A DNA stretch of 64,000 bases, taken from the NCBI GenBank assembly GCA_027922465.2, contig BQMF02000300.1, forward strand, positions 310,001 through 374,000, given 5' to 3'. Positions 1 to 12,755 of this stretch are shown here, in pieces (position 1 is the first letter of the stretch; the number at the start of each line of letters is the position of its first letter). A model generated the notes under the pieces. That model was given only the letters and a program-made list of their open reading frames with translations. It was not told the DNA's origin and did not search any database. The position numbers and the translations under genes are program-made. The stretch comes from Turritopsis dohrnii. Taxonomy: Eukaryota > Cnidaria > Hydrozoa > Anthoathecata > Oceaniidae.

Positions 1-69
1 GGAAAAAACGATACAACGTTTCATTTAATGCTCTTGTTACTATTGCAATAAAAATATAAATGAAATAAA

Positions 70-593
70 AGATTTTTGAAGAATGGGTTAGAAAGCAGGA
101 CAAGAACTTTGAAAAAGAAGTGGCGTTTATCATTTACAACTGATTTGACGAAAGTTTAGCCTCTCAGAGTCTTCTTTAGTTTTCTTATCATTTAGGAAAT
201 TAGCCTGGTTGTTCTTATGAAGCTTCTGTTACATAACACGAATATTTATAGATAATGAACTGAATCGGTAGTTTCGTACGAGGAAATCAAAAAATCTTTC
301 TATCTGTCAAGAGAGCCAATCATTTGTTTACTTCGTTTGCGCAATATCCTAATATTAGTCAGCTGCAAGGTCCAGACCCGACATATTAAGGTCACATATT
401 GACATCAAATGAAAGTTTTAACTCAATCGATCTTTATTTCCTGCCACCTAACACAACAAAAGTTTTACAGCCGTTGGTCCAACGGGTGATTCGAACTTTA
501 AAGGCTAAGGAAGGAAGATTATTGCTGTTATCGAGGTTATCGAGAGTTGTCGAGGCTATTGTTTTGTTAAAAAAATTATCGACCTCAATATGA
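70..593 (+). pseudogene. Tigger/pogo-like DDE transposase remnant
   Basis: Two blocks in the same frame recall the DDE domain of pogo/Tigger transposases, the class II 'DDE_1' family related to CENP-B and Jerky. The first, at about 78-145, reads EEWVRKQDKNFEKEVAFII, like the segment that precedes the second catalytic Asp. The second, at 399-593, reads LPPNTTKVLQPLVQRVIRT, close to the family signature LPPNTTSxLQPxDQGVI. In that signature the Asp of QPxDQG is replaced by Val (QPLVQR), and stops separate the blocks, so this is a dead fragment. No terminal inverted repeats or start were found, and the window edge may cut the element. Family assignment is from memory of the motif; a related DDE transposase is the main alternative. 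Confidence 0.65.
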
Positions 594-829
594 AACATTC
601 TCCAGTCGGAACGAATTTAAAAGCCGCGGAATAACAGAGAATTAACCAAATTTAGCTTAAAAACTGCGTAAGAAAACTATAAAATTCACAAAAGGCTCCA
701 CTAAAGGTGCACTTCGGTAAAGTGACGGTTTCCTTAAAACAATCAATGTAAAGAAACTATTCTGGAAGTCATAATAAATGTTATGAAGTAGTTTATATAG
801 ACAAACAAGTCATTGTGTACACAGATTCC
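594..829. other. AT-rich spacer, nothing recognised
   Basis: No ORF, repeat or RNA-like structure was recognised between the transposase remnant and the start of the satellite array. Confidence 0.5.
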
Positions 830-1271
830 TTAAGCAACGAAATTCGTTCATGATAGCATTAATATAATTAAGGGTGAGAAAAACCCAAATATCTGATACT
901 AAATTGAACTTTGCGCAAACTAGTACAAAAAGAAATTCTAATTATGTTTATAATCAAACTTGAGACAAAGAAATTCCACTAAGTATATAGCAACATTGAG
1001 AGCATTTGAATATTCAACTAAATATTTGAACGTATGTTTAAGGAATAAAAATGGGTAATGTAATACTGATTGGTTAAAGGGTGACACATATAACACCTTT
1101 AACTTACAAGATACTGTCTTTTCAATAACAAATAGGCCTATTCAGTATTAAAAACAAAGGTACTATAAAAATACGGGCAATAAAGTGCAAAAATTATTAG
1201 ATCACATCCATAACAATTAAAATGTAAGTATTTCATCGTCATGTACCTTATCGTCAGTAATTTGTTTTCTA

Positions 1272-1480
1272 TTTTTTTTTTTTTTTTTTTTCAAGTTTTT
1301 TCAACGTCTTTGAGTCTGGGCACCTCAATACCAAACGACGGGCCTTTTTTTACCACACAGACTGCTTCATGCTATGGCAATTCATAACGAGAGTACACCT
1401 CAAGACCAATATCCTCGGGAAGGATTCAAACCCACGACATTAAGAACGTGAGCTCTACGATTTATCCAAACAGAAGCACC
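1272..1480 (-). mobile_element. tRNA-derived SINE, copy 1
   Basis: Read on the minus strand, the element starts with a tRNA-like head. A degenerate A box lies near 1457-1470 and a B box GGTTTGAATCC at 1422-1432. It then runs through about 130 bp of body to a poly-A tail, seen as the T-run at 1272-1291. Length, Pol III box order and tail are those of a tRNA-derived SINE. A second, diverged copy with the same B box and body lies at about 10862-11077, which supports a dispersed family. It sits inside the satellite array. Confidence 0.7.
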
Positions 1481-1817
1481 TAAAGAACATTTAAGATTGA
1501 ACACTACAATATAATAACCATTTGTAATAGTACTACAGAAATTTTAGCGTTTTCCACTACTCTGGCCACTCACATCCACACTCAGGTCAGCGCATAGAAT
1601 TGCTTTCCTAAAAGAATAATCCATGTCTACAAAAATGTTCTCAAGTAATTTATATAACAAATCAATTAATGAGTAAAGAGATTGTATTAGCATTAAAATT
1701 GGAATTGATTGATGTTGATACAATTAAAGACAACAAAAAACAATAAATATGATATCAACTTAAGGCATGCTAAAAGTAAATACAGCAGAAATAAAATAAT
1801 ACATTTTACAATCGCCA

Positions 1818-2120
1818 TTTATTTATTTATTTATTATTATTTACCCAGGATGAACTCTTCAGTTCCTTAAGGTACTGTTATTAACGAGGCTACTGCGAAG
1901 GAGGTGCTAGAGCATTTAAAGCCCCCATTTGGGCTACGGAAACTGTAACGAGGCCAACAGCTCAACTAGACAACCACCTTAGATATCAATCCCGCTCTCA
2001 AGCTGAGTTTTGAGCTGAGTGGATTGATTCACACTGGTCGCTGGCATGACTCGGCCAGGGATTGAACCCAAAACCTCTTAAACAGAAAGCGAGCACTCTA
2101 CCACAAAGCTACTAGTCGGC
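1818..2120 (-). mobile_element. tRNA-derived SINE of a second family
   Basis: On the minus strand the A box TAGCTTTGTGG (2101-2111) and B box GGTTCAATCC (2059-2068) match the Pol III consensus boxes closely, with the roughly 30-bp spacing of a tRNA head. The 3' end is an A-rich tract (AAATAAATAAAT type, 1818-1840). The body differs from the SINE at 1272-1480. Satellite sequence resumes on both sides (…ACAATCGCC before, TCAGGTCATAT after), matching the uninterrupted copy near 10565-10590, so the insertion boundaries are reasonably well defined. Confidence 0.75.
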
Positions 2121-2156
2121 TCAGGTCATATCTTACAGGGAATGCCCAATAACTAA

Positions 2157-5100
2157 ATGGTATCAACATCAAAATCTTGTGATGTGATCAAAAAATCCAT
2201 AATGGCAGCGAGAAGGGCGGACGTGTTCTGCGCTTTTCTTGTTATGATATTTGTACTGACATTTTGCATTAAGAAAGATAGTGTTACTTCACCAGTTGGC
2301 TTAAATGATACTATTAATTTGGAAGATGATGTCTCTAAAGTATCAACACACATTACGAGCAGCTTATTCTGTGAGAGAAATTTTAAAAGAAGGTTGGTTT
2401 TCTCAAAGAAATGTCTACTTATGTTTGTTATTCTGTTGGCTGGGGATATCGAAGTTAATCCTGGACCAAGGTCATTTTATGACCAGATAAACTCAAGCTG
2501 CACGAACAGAGGTTTAAAATTTTTCCACCAGAACATTCGTGGGTTATCTGGCAAGATAGACTTGGTTAAAGAAGTTTTTCTGCAATGTAAACACATAGAT
2601 GTCTTTGGGCTTTCTGAAACTTTTTCTGCTCAGAATAATGTTGAAACTGACTTTAATATTCCTGGTTATTCCTTTATTGCTCGTGATCGTAAATCTGGTA
2701 TTGGAGGAGGTGTAGCCGTTTACATTAAAAATGGAATTAATTTCAAAGAGAGAGACTACCTCTATAGTGACGATATTGAGGGTGTTTTTATCGAAATATT
2801 TCCACCAAAGTCCAAAAGTTTCATCGTCGCATTTGTTTACAGACCACCGGATACATCACTCCACTTATCAAAAAACTTTCAACAAAAATTGTTTGAACTT
2901 TTGAATAAACTTGAAAGTATCGAATCAATTATCATGGGGGACATTAATGTCGATTATTTGAAAAAGAATGATCACCAAACAATTAAAAGCTCCTTCAACG
3001 ATCTTGGATACCATCAATTGATAACATCGGCCACACGCATTACCCAAGAGACTGAATCATTAATTGACGTTGTTCTTTCAAACGCGTCATACAATATCTC
3101 GAACACTGACGTAATTGTTTCTGATTTAAGCGATCATAACTTGATAACATGCACTCGCAAGATGAATAATATCAAATTTCAGCCATCAATAATCACATTC
3201 AGAGATTTCTCCAATTATAACATTGATCATGTCAAAGAAGAGCTTGTAGAGGCTAATTGGGACTGTGTTTACAATGCCTTAACTCCTGAGTCTGCATACA
3301 ATAACTTAACATCTATTCTTCTGAACACGCTGGATAACCATGCGCCTTTTATATCCAAGAAAATAAAAGGCAAACCGTCACCTTGGCTTAATGTCAAAGA
3401 ATCAATGAATAGAAGAGACCAACTACTCCGCAAAGCCCAAAAGTCTAAATTAGATTCTGATTGGTTTGCTTATCGCCGATTGAAAAACTTTCTGACTAAC
3501 TTGATTAATCGAGCAAAACGGTCTTTCTTTAAAGAAAAACTCAATGAATGTCGCAATAAATCTGACAAATTTTGGAAGATTATCAAGGAGATTTCTCCAG
3601 TAAAACGTTCCTCAAATGTCACGTCTAAATCATTCGATATTGACAGCGAAACAGTCACCGACAGTCAATCTATTGCTGATGGTTTCTGCTCTTTCTTTTC
3701 TAACATCGCTTTCAACCTTAAACGTGTCGCATTCCCATTTGTGAATTGTGTTTGGAACTTTGATCCAAATTATTCCTGTGGTATTAACTCTTTCCAATTT
3801 ACACCGATTTCTGATGTCGAAGTTCTCAGCTATTTGAAAAAACTAAAACGTAAAAGTGCTACTGGTCTTGATCGTATACCAAGTTGCTTCTTGAAAGATG
3901 TGGCATTCGTATTGGCAAAGCCACTTACTCATGTGATTAATCTTTCACTCAAAATGGGACTTATACCTACCCAACTGAAGAAAGCAAGAATCAATCCTGC
4001 CCATAAATCTGGTAATCTCAAATCGTTCGATAATTACCGTCCTATCAGCGTGCTTCCTGCATTATCAAAGATATTCGAAAAGTGTGTATCAAAGCAACTT
4101 AGTAACTATCTTGAAACAAATAATCTTCTATCGGATTTCCAATATGGCTTTCGTTCACATCGTTCAACTGAAACGGCTGCCACTTATCTTACAGACAGAA
4201 TTCGCTCAGCAATGGACAAGGGTGAATTTACTGGGGCAATATACATCGATCTAAGTAAAGCTTTCGACACTATTAGCCATTCTATCCTGCTCAACACCTT
4301 ACAGAGATATGGAATCTCAGGCATTGCACTCGACTGGTTTACTGACTACCTCTTTAATCGCACTCAACAGGTGTCTTACCTTGGAAAACTATCAATCGCA
4401 CACCCAATTCATTGCGGCGTACCTCAAGGTTCAATCTTAGGACCTCTCCTGTTCATTGTTTATTTTAATGATGCATCAAAGATTATTAAGAAATGTGAAG
4501 TTCTAATGTATGCTGATGACACTATCATTTACTGCTCTCACAAAAATATGGACATCATACAAGAACTCCTGACTTCGGATTTTACTTCTCTAACATCTTG
4601 GCTACGTTCTAATTGTTAATACTAAAAAAGGGAAGACTGAATTAATGATTTTTGGTACCAACAGTCGTCTTAGTAAACTTGAAGACTCGCCCATCAAGAT
4701 TACACACAATGGTATGGAGATCTCTAGAACTACCACCTATAAATACCTTGGTATTCTGTTAACACCATCAAGAAAGCTTCGACTAGAGTACGTCTCATCA
4801 AAAGAGTACGTAAATACATGGATACCAAAACTGCATCTTTGGTTTACAATTCTATGGTGCTACCTTTGTTTACATATTGTTCACTTTGTTTATATGGTGC
4901 TACACCACCGTACTTGAAGCAAAGGATTGATAACCTAGAGTCGAGAGCTGAAAGGATAATTGAGTCTCCCATACCAAGACGTGAAACTGTACTAAAGAAA
5001 CGAATCTGCTTGTCTGTACATCGTTGTCTATACAATAATAAGACATGTGGGACATTTGATGATTATTTTAAATTCAACTCTCACAGTTATTCAACAAGAA

Positions 5101-5249
5101 ATAATGGAACTAAATTATCTATTCCACATATAAAACTTGAAACTGCTAGAGCCTCATTTAGATATCAAGGAGTCCAACTATTTAATTCCTTGCCTAAAAA
5201 AGTTCGATCCGAGATAAACTTTAATACTTTTAAAAATTTACTTTCTTAA
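2157..5249 (+). pseudogene. LINE endonuclease-reverse transcriptase, two frameshifts
   Basis: The first 820 codons (2157-4619) are open. In order they hold a hydrophobic segment (residues 23-38, likely signal or membrane), a 2A-like motif GDIEVNPGP (96-104, DNA about 2442-2468), and the APE endonuclease with HQNIRG, LSETF, RPPD, GDINVD and SDHNLI motifs (about 115-345). The RT follows, with RPISVLP, YIDLSKAFDT, GVPQGSILGP and YADD. A frameshift near 4612 ends the ORF. The sequence continues in another frame (4645 to about 4770: KYLGILL), then returns to the first frame (about 4780-5249) after a second shift with loss of roughly 20 codons. The Met at 2157 may belong to the flanking satellite; the next Met is residue 16. 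Confidence 0.88.
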
Positions 5250-5311
5250 TTTTTTACACTTTTTTAGTTTTTTGTTCATTCAAGACCATTTCAGGCCTAT
5301 TAGTTGTCATA

Positions 5312-5695
5312 CAGGGTGTCACTTAAAGCGTCAGTTTGTTTGGATTTTTTCCTTCTTATTTCATTTACAGAGAAATCCATCATCAAATTGATGCTTTTCC
5401 GGAACACTTTGTTTTTCTCGTACACTTCGTATTCGTTATCCTACATTTTTGCTCAGAGTGTCCCATCAGTGTCAGTTTGTTCGGATTTTTCCCTTTACTT
5501 CAATTACAGTGAATTCCATCATCAAATTGATGCTTTTCTGGTATACCTTGTGTTTTTGCGCTTCACTTTGTATTTTATCCTATAGTTCATTACACAGGGT
5601 GTCCATGATAGCATCAGTTTGTTTGGGTTTTTCTCTTTCTACTTCTATTTACTGTGACACTATCCATCATCAAGTTGATGCTTATTTTGACTCGG
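5312..5695 (+). repeat. Triplicated 142-bp repeat in the LINE 3' UTR
   Basis: Three units start with CAGGGTGTC or CAGAGTGTC at 5312, 5454 and 5595. Each contains GTCAGTTTGTT near the start and CATCATCAAATTGATGC about 70 bp later, a short near-palindrome (ATCAAATTGAT). The third unit is shorter. Tandem repeats in the 3' UTR are common in non-LTR elements. Confidence 0.8.
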
Positions 5696-8415
5696 TTTAG
5701 TTCCCTGCTTTTTGTTATCGGCTTCCTTTAGTTAAGTATTTTACTTGTTTTCAATATTTTAACCATTTTAACTTTATATATCAGGGCCACCTAGATAACA
5801 GTGTAAATTTACTACTGAGTTTTTATCCTGTATAAAGATTCGTAATAATAATAACAACAATAATAATCTTATTTCAAAAAGAATATATGAACATATTTAA
5901 CACATGTTTATGTATAAAAATAAATTGGTAATATAATACTGATTGGTTCACGGGTGACACAAATGACACCTTTAACTTACAAGATGCTGTCTTTTGAATG
6001 AAAAGTAATCGTATTTAGTAATCAAAGTAGAAATACAATTAAATGCTGGCAATAAAATAGAAACGTTGTCTGATCACATGCATATCAATTATATTGCAAC
6101 TAATTCCCCGTAGTAAAGTTCATCGTCAGTCAGTGAGATAAAACTCCACAATATGATAAGCATTTGTCATGATATGACAAACATGATGGTGTCATCAACG
6201 CTTCTGAATCCACACTGATGGAAACGCACACAATTACAGTAGCAAAAGAGTTATAAATGTTAGTTTTTAGTCAATTATTTTTTATGGTGAGACAGACATT
6301 TTAAAGTTTTTAACTGCAAAGATTCTAGACTGTTTGTAAGCGCACAGAAATTTACTGGAAAAAGAGTAACCAATATGTAACTGTTCCGAAGTAATGTATG
6401 AACTAAATTAGTCAGTGTATAAGAAAATTGATTGTATTAGCATTGAAACTGTTATTTATTGATGTTTATGCATACGGTAAAAACGATAAATCTGATATCA
6501 ACTTAATGAATGATAACATAAATACAGCAGAAACAACATAACACATTTTATAATCGGCATAGAGACATATTTTACAAGGACAGTCCAATATCGAAATGGA
6601 AAGAATGGTAACATTTAAAATAAAATGAAAATTTAACATATGTTTGCATAAGAATCAAATAATAATGTATTACTGATTGGTTCAAGGGTGACACATATGA
6701 CACCTTTAACTTACAAGATGCTGTCTTTTGAATGATAAATAATCGTATTTAGTAATCAAAGTAGAAATACAATTAAATGCTGGCAATAAATTGAAAACGT
6801 TGTTTGATCACATGCATATCAATTATAATGTAACAAATTCGTCGTAGCAAAATTTATCGTCCGTAATTTAGATAAAACTGCACAATATGATAAGCATTTG
6901 TCATGATACGACAAACATGTTGGTGTCATCAATGCTCCTGAATCTACACTGATGCAAGTACACACAATTACAGTAGCAAAAGAGATAATAACTATCGAAA
7001 TATTTGTTTTGAACAAGTTTATAATAATCAACTCCTTAGTTTGTGAAGAGATCCTCTTAGCATCAAGATTCTATTTTAGTGATACTATTATAATCAAAGG
7101 CGACAAAAACCCACGTATCTCATGCTAAATTGATCTTTGTGCAAACTATCATCAAAAGAAATACTAATGCTGTTGAAAATCTCCATTGAGACATTGTATA
7201 AAGAAATTTAAATAAGTATGTAGTAAAATAACAGCATTTGAATATCCAACTGAAACTTTCCACATACGTTGGGAGAATAATAAATGGGTAATGTAATACT
7301 GATGGTGAAAGATGGACATAAATGACACCTTTAACTTACAAGATGCTGTCTTTTGATAAGTAAATAATTTTTTTCAGTATTCAAAACAATTGTACATATA
7401 AATGGTGGCAATGATTTATTCCATCACATGGATATTAATTAAAATGTAACTAATTCGTCGTCATTTAACTTATCGCCAGTAATTTTCAATTTATAACTGT
7501 TATCAATTTAATGTGTTTTCAATGTAAATAGAGCAGAAATACTATAATACATTTTACAATCGGCATAGAGACATATTTTACAAGAATAGTCCAAAAACAA
7601 AATGGAAAGAATGGTAACATTTATAATAAAAATGAATATTTAACATAAGTTTGCACAAGAATCAAATAATAATGTATTACTGATTGGTTCAAGGGTGACA
7701 CATATGACACCTTTAACTTACAAGATGCTGTCTTTTGAATGATAAATAATCCTATTCAATACACAAAGTAGAAACGCAAATAAATGCTGGCAATAAATTG
7801 AAAACGTTGTTTGATCACATGCATATCAATTATAATGTAACAAATTCGCCGTAGCAAAGTTTATCGTCCGCAATTGAGATAAAACTCCACAATATGATAA
7901 GCATTTGTCATGATACGACAATCATGTTGGTGTCATCAATGCTTCTGAATCCACACTGATGTAAACGCACACAATTACAGTAGCAAAAGAGTTATAAATG
8001 TTAGTTTTTAGTCAATTATTTTTTATGGTAAGACGGACATTTTAATGTTTTTAACTGCAAAGATTCCACACTGATTGTAAGCGCACAGAAATTTACTAGA
8101 AAAAGAGTAACCAATATGTAACTCTTTCGAAGTAATGTATGAACTTAATTAGTCAATGTATAAGGAAATTGATTGTATTAGCATTGAAACTGTTATTTAT
8201 TGATGTTTATGCAATTAAAGGCGACAAAAAACGATAAATCTGATATCAATTTAATAAATGCTCAATGTAAATACAGCAGAAATAACATAACACATTTTAC
8301 AATCGGCATAGAGACATATTTTACAAGAACAGTCCAATACCGAAATGGAAAGAATGGTAACATTTAAAATAAAAATGAGAATTTAATATATGTTTGCATA
8401 AGAATCAAATAATAA

Positions 8416-9421
8416 TCTATATATTAATAGCCGATTCTCCGTCTGTCTGTTTGTTTGTTTGTTTGTTTGTAAGTCACGCAAAATGGTAGATTGAGTTGTG
8501 AGCAAAATTATTTCTTTTTTTGTGTGCGACGTGAGTTCGAAGCAAATACATTGCAACCCCAATCGAACATGACTTTTTTTGGCTGATGAACTAATAGGAA
8601 TAACGTTTTGTTTTTATTATTATTGTTAGTTTTATATTCCACGCTGACTTGGCTTTGAAAACAATACATCAACTAAATACAAAGAAACTAACTGATTAAA
8701 CATTTTGGACAAAAAGCAGCAGTGGCAGAACGTGGCAGCATGTTCGGTTTGCCAGTGTATCCTAACGCTTGCCTGACTGTCTGAGACGGGTGAACTTTTT
8801 TTCGAGCAATCAAAATGTTTAAAAACCGATAGGTAAAAAAAGAGTATCATGAAACAAAATATTTTTTTTTTGTCTTAATAGTTATTTTAATTTCTTTTAA
8901 TCGATTTCTTTTAATCTATTTTAATCTGATCGAACGTTTTTGATTCACTTCATTCATTTAGCACGTGCATTTTTTTGTCCTCCCGTGTGATCTTTTTAAG
9001 AGAAACCATTTTTTCACCTACTTCTGACAGCACCCATGTTAGAGCGCGTAAAACAAAAGCTAATAATAAGTTGAAAAGTTTTCTCTCTCTGCGTTTTGAG
9101 TATATTGTTAAACTGATATTTGATTGATTTAAAATCGCAAAGAAAAACCACGTGAAGTTCACGTTGGGAATGTATTGTGTAAAGCAAGAAAGTCTACTAA
9201 CATTTTAAATGCGACCGCGACAATGAACGGCTGAGTTAAGAACATGCAAGATTTGAAACACCAGGAACGTATTTCTCTTCACGTGCAAACGAGCTTTATT
9301 TAGCGATAAAGCCAGCAGCAAAGAAAGTCTTATCGCTGGTTTTAAGTGCAATAATTTGGAGCAGGTGGTGATACAACGCAGGCTGAACATGGGTGGCGAG
9401 CGACGCCACCTTGGTGGCTAG
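8416..9421 (+). mobile_element. Non-autonomous Helitron, 1006 bp
   Basis: The element starts TCTATATATTAATAGCC and ends GCCACCTTGGTGGCTAG, that is, a hairpin (GCCACC/GGTGGC) running straight into CTAG. Flanking bases are A on the left and T on the right, as expected for Helitron insertion between A and T without target duplication. The satellite array supplies paralogous empty sites: AATAATGTATTACTG is uninterrupted near 6661, 7670 and 9800. There is a (TTTG)n microsatellite near the 5' end. No Rep/helicase ORF is present, so mobility would depend on another element. A longer relative lies on the minus strand at 48966-50853. Confidence 0.9.
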
Positions 9422-10861
9422 TGTATTACTGATTGGTCCAAGGGTGACACATATGACGCCTTTAACTTACAAAATGCTGTCTTTTGATAAGTAAATAATT
9501 TTTTTCAGTATTCAAAACAATTGTACATATAAATGGTGGCAATGATTTATTCCATCACATGGATATTAATTAAGTTGTTACTAATTCGTCTTGATATACC
9601 TTAACGTCAGCAATTTTCAATTTATAACTGATATCAATTTAATGTATTTTCAATGAATATACAGCAGAAATACTATAATACATTTTACAATCGGCATAGA
9701 GACATATTTTACAATAACAGTCCAATACCTAAATGGAAAGAATGGTAACATTTAAAATAAAAATTAATATTTAACATATGTTTGTATAAGAATCAAATAA
9801 TAATGTATTACTGATTGGTTCAAGGGTGACACATATGACACCTTTAACTTACAAGATGCTGTCTTTTGAGTGTTACATATTCCTATTCATTATTCAAGAC
9901 AATAATACAAATAAATGCTAGCAATAAATTGAAAACGTAGTTTGATGACATGCATATCAATTATAATGTAACTAATTCGTCGTAGCAAAGTTTATCGTCA
10001 GTAATTGAGATAAAACTACACAATATGATAAGCATTTGTCATGATATGACAAACATATTAGTGTCATCAACGCTTCTGAATCCACACTGATGTAAACGCA
10101 CATAATTACAGTAGCAATAAAGTTGTAAATGTTTATTTTTTAGTGAATTATTTGTGGTGGCAGTGAATTTGTCGTGGTGGTAGGCAGACATTTTAATGTT
10201 TTTAACTGCAAGAATTCCACACTGATTGTAATCGCACAAACTTATACTCTAAATAGAGTTATAAGTGTCAGTTTTTAGTCAATTATTTCTAATGGTAACA
10301 GAGAGATTAAGTCTTGAACTGCAATGAATCCGCACTGATTATATAATTATAGTTACATAATTATATTTGAAGTAGAGTAACCAATATGTAAATAAGTGTT
10401 CCAAAGTATTATATAAATGAATTCAGTCAATTAGTAAAGAGACTGTATTAGCATTGAAATTGAAATCGATGTAAATACAATTAAAGAAAACGAAAACCGA
10501 TATTGATATTAATTTAATGTATCCTCAATGTAAAAACAGTAGAAATAAAACAAAAATACTTTTTAGAATTGCTATCAGGTCATATTTTACAATGAATGTC
10601 CAATAACTAAATGGTAAGAACAGCAACATTTAAAATCACAATGGACATGTTTATCTAAGAATATATTGGTAATGTAGTACTGATTGGTTCACGGGTGACA
10701 CAAAATGACACCTTTAACTTACAAGATGTTGTCTTTTGAATAATATATTATCCTATTCAGTATTAAAAGGAATGGTACGAATAAATGGCCATACTTTGCC
10801 AACAGTATTAGATCACATGCACATTAAATACGATGTAACTAATTCGCCGTTTTGTACCTTT

Positions 10862-11077
10862 TTGTCATTAATTTTTTTGCAATTATTTTTTCAAGGGACA
10901 CTTTTTGAGAATGGACCTCCCGATTTCTAACGACTGTCCAATCTTACTACACAGACTATATGATCTTACGGCATTTAACACTGAGAGCAGCTCTTAACAC
11001 TGATGTCCTTGGGGTGGATTCAAACCCACGACAATTAAAACGCCAGCTCTATCTCTTATCCAATCGGTCACAGCTCC
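10862..11077 (-). mobile_element. tRNA-derived SINE, copy 2
   Basis: This is a diverged copy of the SINE at 1272-1480. It has the same B box on the minus strand (GGTTTGAATCC, at 11016-11026), the same flanking CCCACGAC context and a T-rich tract at the left end corresponding to the poly-A tail. It is embedded in satellite sequence between the cores at 10678 and 11243. Confidence 0.6.
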
Positions 11078-11310
11078 AGCATGTGATTGGATTGATCTTT
11101 TCTATATTCTAGAGTGTAATCACAATGTTTGCAATCACTTTTGAAACATTGCACCAAGAAATTCCAATAAGTCAATAGTAAAATTGACAGCATTTGAATA
11201 TACAGCTGAATATGTTTAAGGTATATTAAGTGGGTATTGTAATACTGATTGGGTTAAGGGTGACACAAATGACACCTTTAACTTACAAGATGCTGTCCCT
11301 GAATGAATGC

Positions 11311-12201
11311 ATGTGGGAAAAAGATAGATTTAATAATGGCCTTCTAGAAATGGTCTTTGTTCACTTACAAAAGTTTTTATCCGTAGGAATCTCTAGATAG
11401 TCATTTTTTACGCGGAAGTGGAGGGCACAATTATGAGATTATGGGACTCATTTCAGTAATGTGCAATAAGTGTAATAATTGTGACAGTGATAATGATTGA
11501 GCACAAGAGATTCTATTGTGATGGTATAGCATATTGAGAACGAGGCCGAGTGTGATAGAAAATAAACTCGGGAAAGGTCTATTGTTTTATCATTCTTACC
11601 TCTATTACTTATCACTGCTCCATTACCCTCATTGCGCGACGTCAGATCTACGGAGAGAAGCCATTGTACTGCAGTACCAAATGAGAGCATAATCCAAGGG
11701 CCTAAATCTTGAAATCTAAAGGGAATAACTGATATTTCCTAGGTTGCGGTCTGAGGGGTACAATTAGGGCTAAATTTAGATTTAATCCCGTATTGTCATA
11801 CTACTTGACAATATTTCCGTAATCTTTCCATATGTTGTATACATACAAACCCATACATTTCCTTGATCAGCATTTCGAGCTCTTTCTCAATGTAGTACTT
11901 TTACTAATGAATTTGTGAAAATTGTTTCACTGTCTTAAAATTTTAGCGATCCCAACGATTGAAGCGTTTGTTTCTACATCCATTTCTTTATCAACAAGGG
12001 GTGGTGGGTAGGAATTCCGTTCAGCTACAGTGTGCTAGTTTATTTTTAAAAACACCGCTCCTCCCCCCAAACGACGCGCACCACTACTGTTTTCTGTCGC
12101 CTATAGTTCGTAGAAAATCGCTTTAGACGCCCTGTCATGCTTGCTAGCTTCGGCTAATTATGGCGATCTCTAATTTAGATTGCCATGTTTAACATTAGTA
12201 T
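11311..12201. other. Spacer between satellite and hAT, nothing recognised
   Basis: No gene, repeat family or structured element was identified. The last satellite core decays after about 11300 and the next clear boundary is the hAT terminal repeat at 12202. A short reading frame near 11448-11690 on the minus strand has no recognisable motif. Confidence 0.5.
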
Positions 12202-12216
12202 CAGCGCTTAAAATAA
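12202..12216 (+). repeat. hAT terminal inverted repeat, transposase 3' side
   Basis: CAGCGCTTAAAATAA is identical to the inverse complement at 16000-16014. It begins with the CAG common in hAT elements and is directly preceded by TAGTAT. Confidence 0.9.
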
Positions 12217-12755
12217 GAATTTTACTTCTGCCGGTCTTATGACCGTCGGATGTCCTAATTAGCCGGCCACAACCTCAAGTTCAGCGGTCAAATAGTAAAT
12301 TGTATATTTACATTTTTTAAGTGGACAAATCAATGAAAAAACCTATGCTTTTGTCAGTTTTTGTTCTAACACAAATTATTATATAACAGAAAAAGAAAAT
12401 ACAATTATAAGAAACGCATTGCGTAACGATATAAATAGATCAAAACGTTACAAACTTTCTGCATTTTTCTTTTACCTAAATGTTTTGAAGCAGGTTTTTA
12501 CTTTCGTTAAATAAGATGAATTAATAGAACATGTATAAACAAGTTTCAGACGAGACATTCGTTTACTTATTAATCATTCATGAATTGATCATAGTGTCTA
12601 GACACGACAGCACAACGCTATGATTCACCTGTTGAATATTATTTTTCCAACGATGCTTCCTTCGTATTTGATAATGATAAGTGTGACTTATTGTGTCCAA
12701 AAAGATAAAACCAAATATAAACGAAACACAAATTATTTAGTCCCGTTCATTCGAT

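Larger units (their letters stand above)
2157..5868 (+). mobile_element. CR1-like LINE, near full length
   Basis: This non-LTR retrotransposon comprises an APE-type endonuclease and reverse transcriptase ORF (2157 to about 5249), a 3' UTR with a triplicated 142-bp repeat (5312-5695), and a 3' terminus ending in a short ATAATAACAA-type microsatellite (about 5845-5868), typical of the CR1/L2 group. Its left junction falls within the satellite phrase AACTAAATGGTA (about 2149-2160), which is uninterrupted at about 10610-10621; the satellite resumes after 5868. No target-site duplication was evident. Two frameshifts in the RT C-terminal region make the copy inactive. Confidence 0.85.
830..11310. 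repeat. Degenerate tandem satellite array, nine copies
   Basis: A core beginning TACTGATTGGTTCAAGGG and continuing to CTTACAAGATGCTGTC recurs at about 1064, 5937, 6671, 7297, 7678, 9427, 9809, 10678 and 11243. Between cores the same secondary blocks recur, for example GAGACATATTTTACAAG near 6565, 7570, 8308 and 9695, and GATAAGCATTTGTCATGAT near 6157, 6890, 7900 and 10028. Once the inserted SINEs, LINE and Helitron are subtracted, core spacing falls mainly near 385 bp and near 630-860 bp, suggesting a basic and a compound unit. There is no coding capacity. Copies differ by substitutions and indels, so the array is old, and its copies serve as paralogous empty sites for the insertions described below. 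Confidence 0.8.

Noticed and set aside
8632..9390. Several minus-strand frames inside the 8.4-kb Helitron
   Set aside because: No domain, no homology between frames and no Rep or helicase motif; ordinary chance frames.
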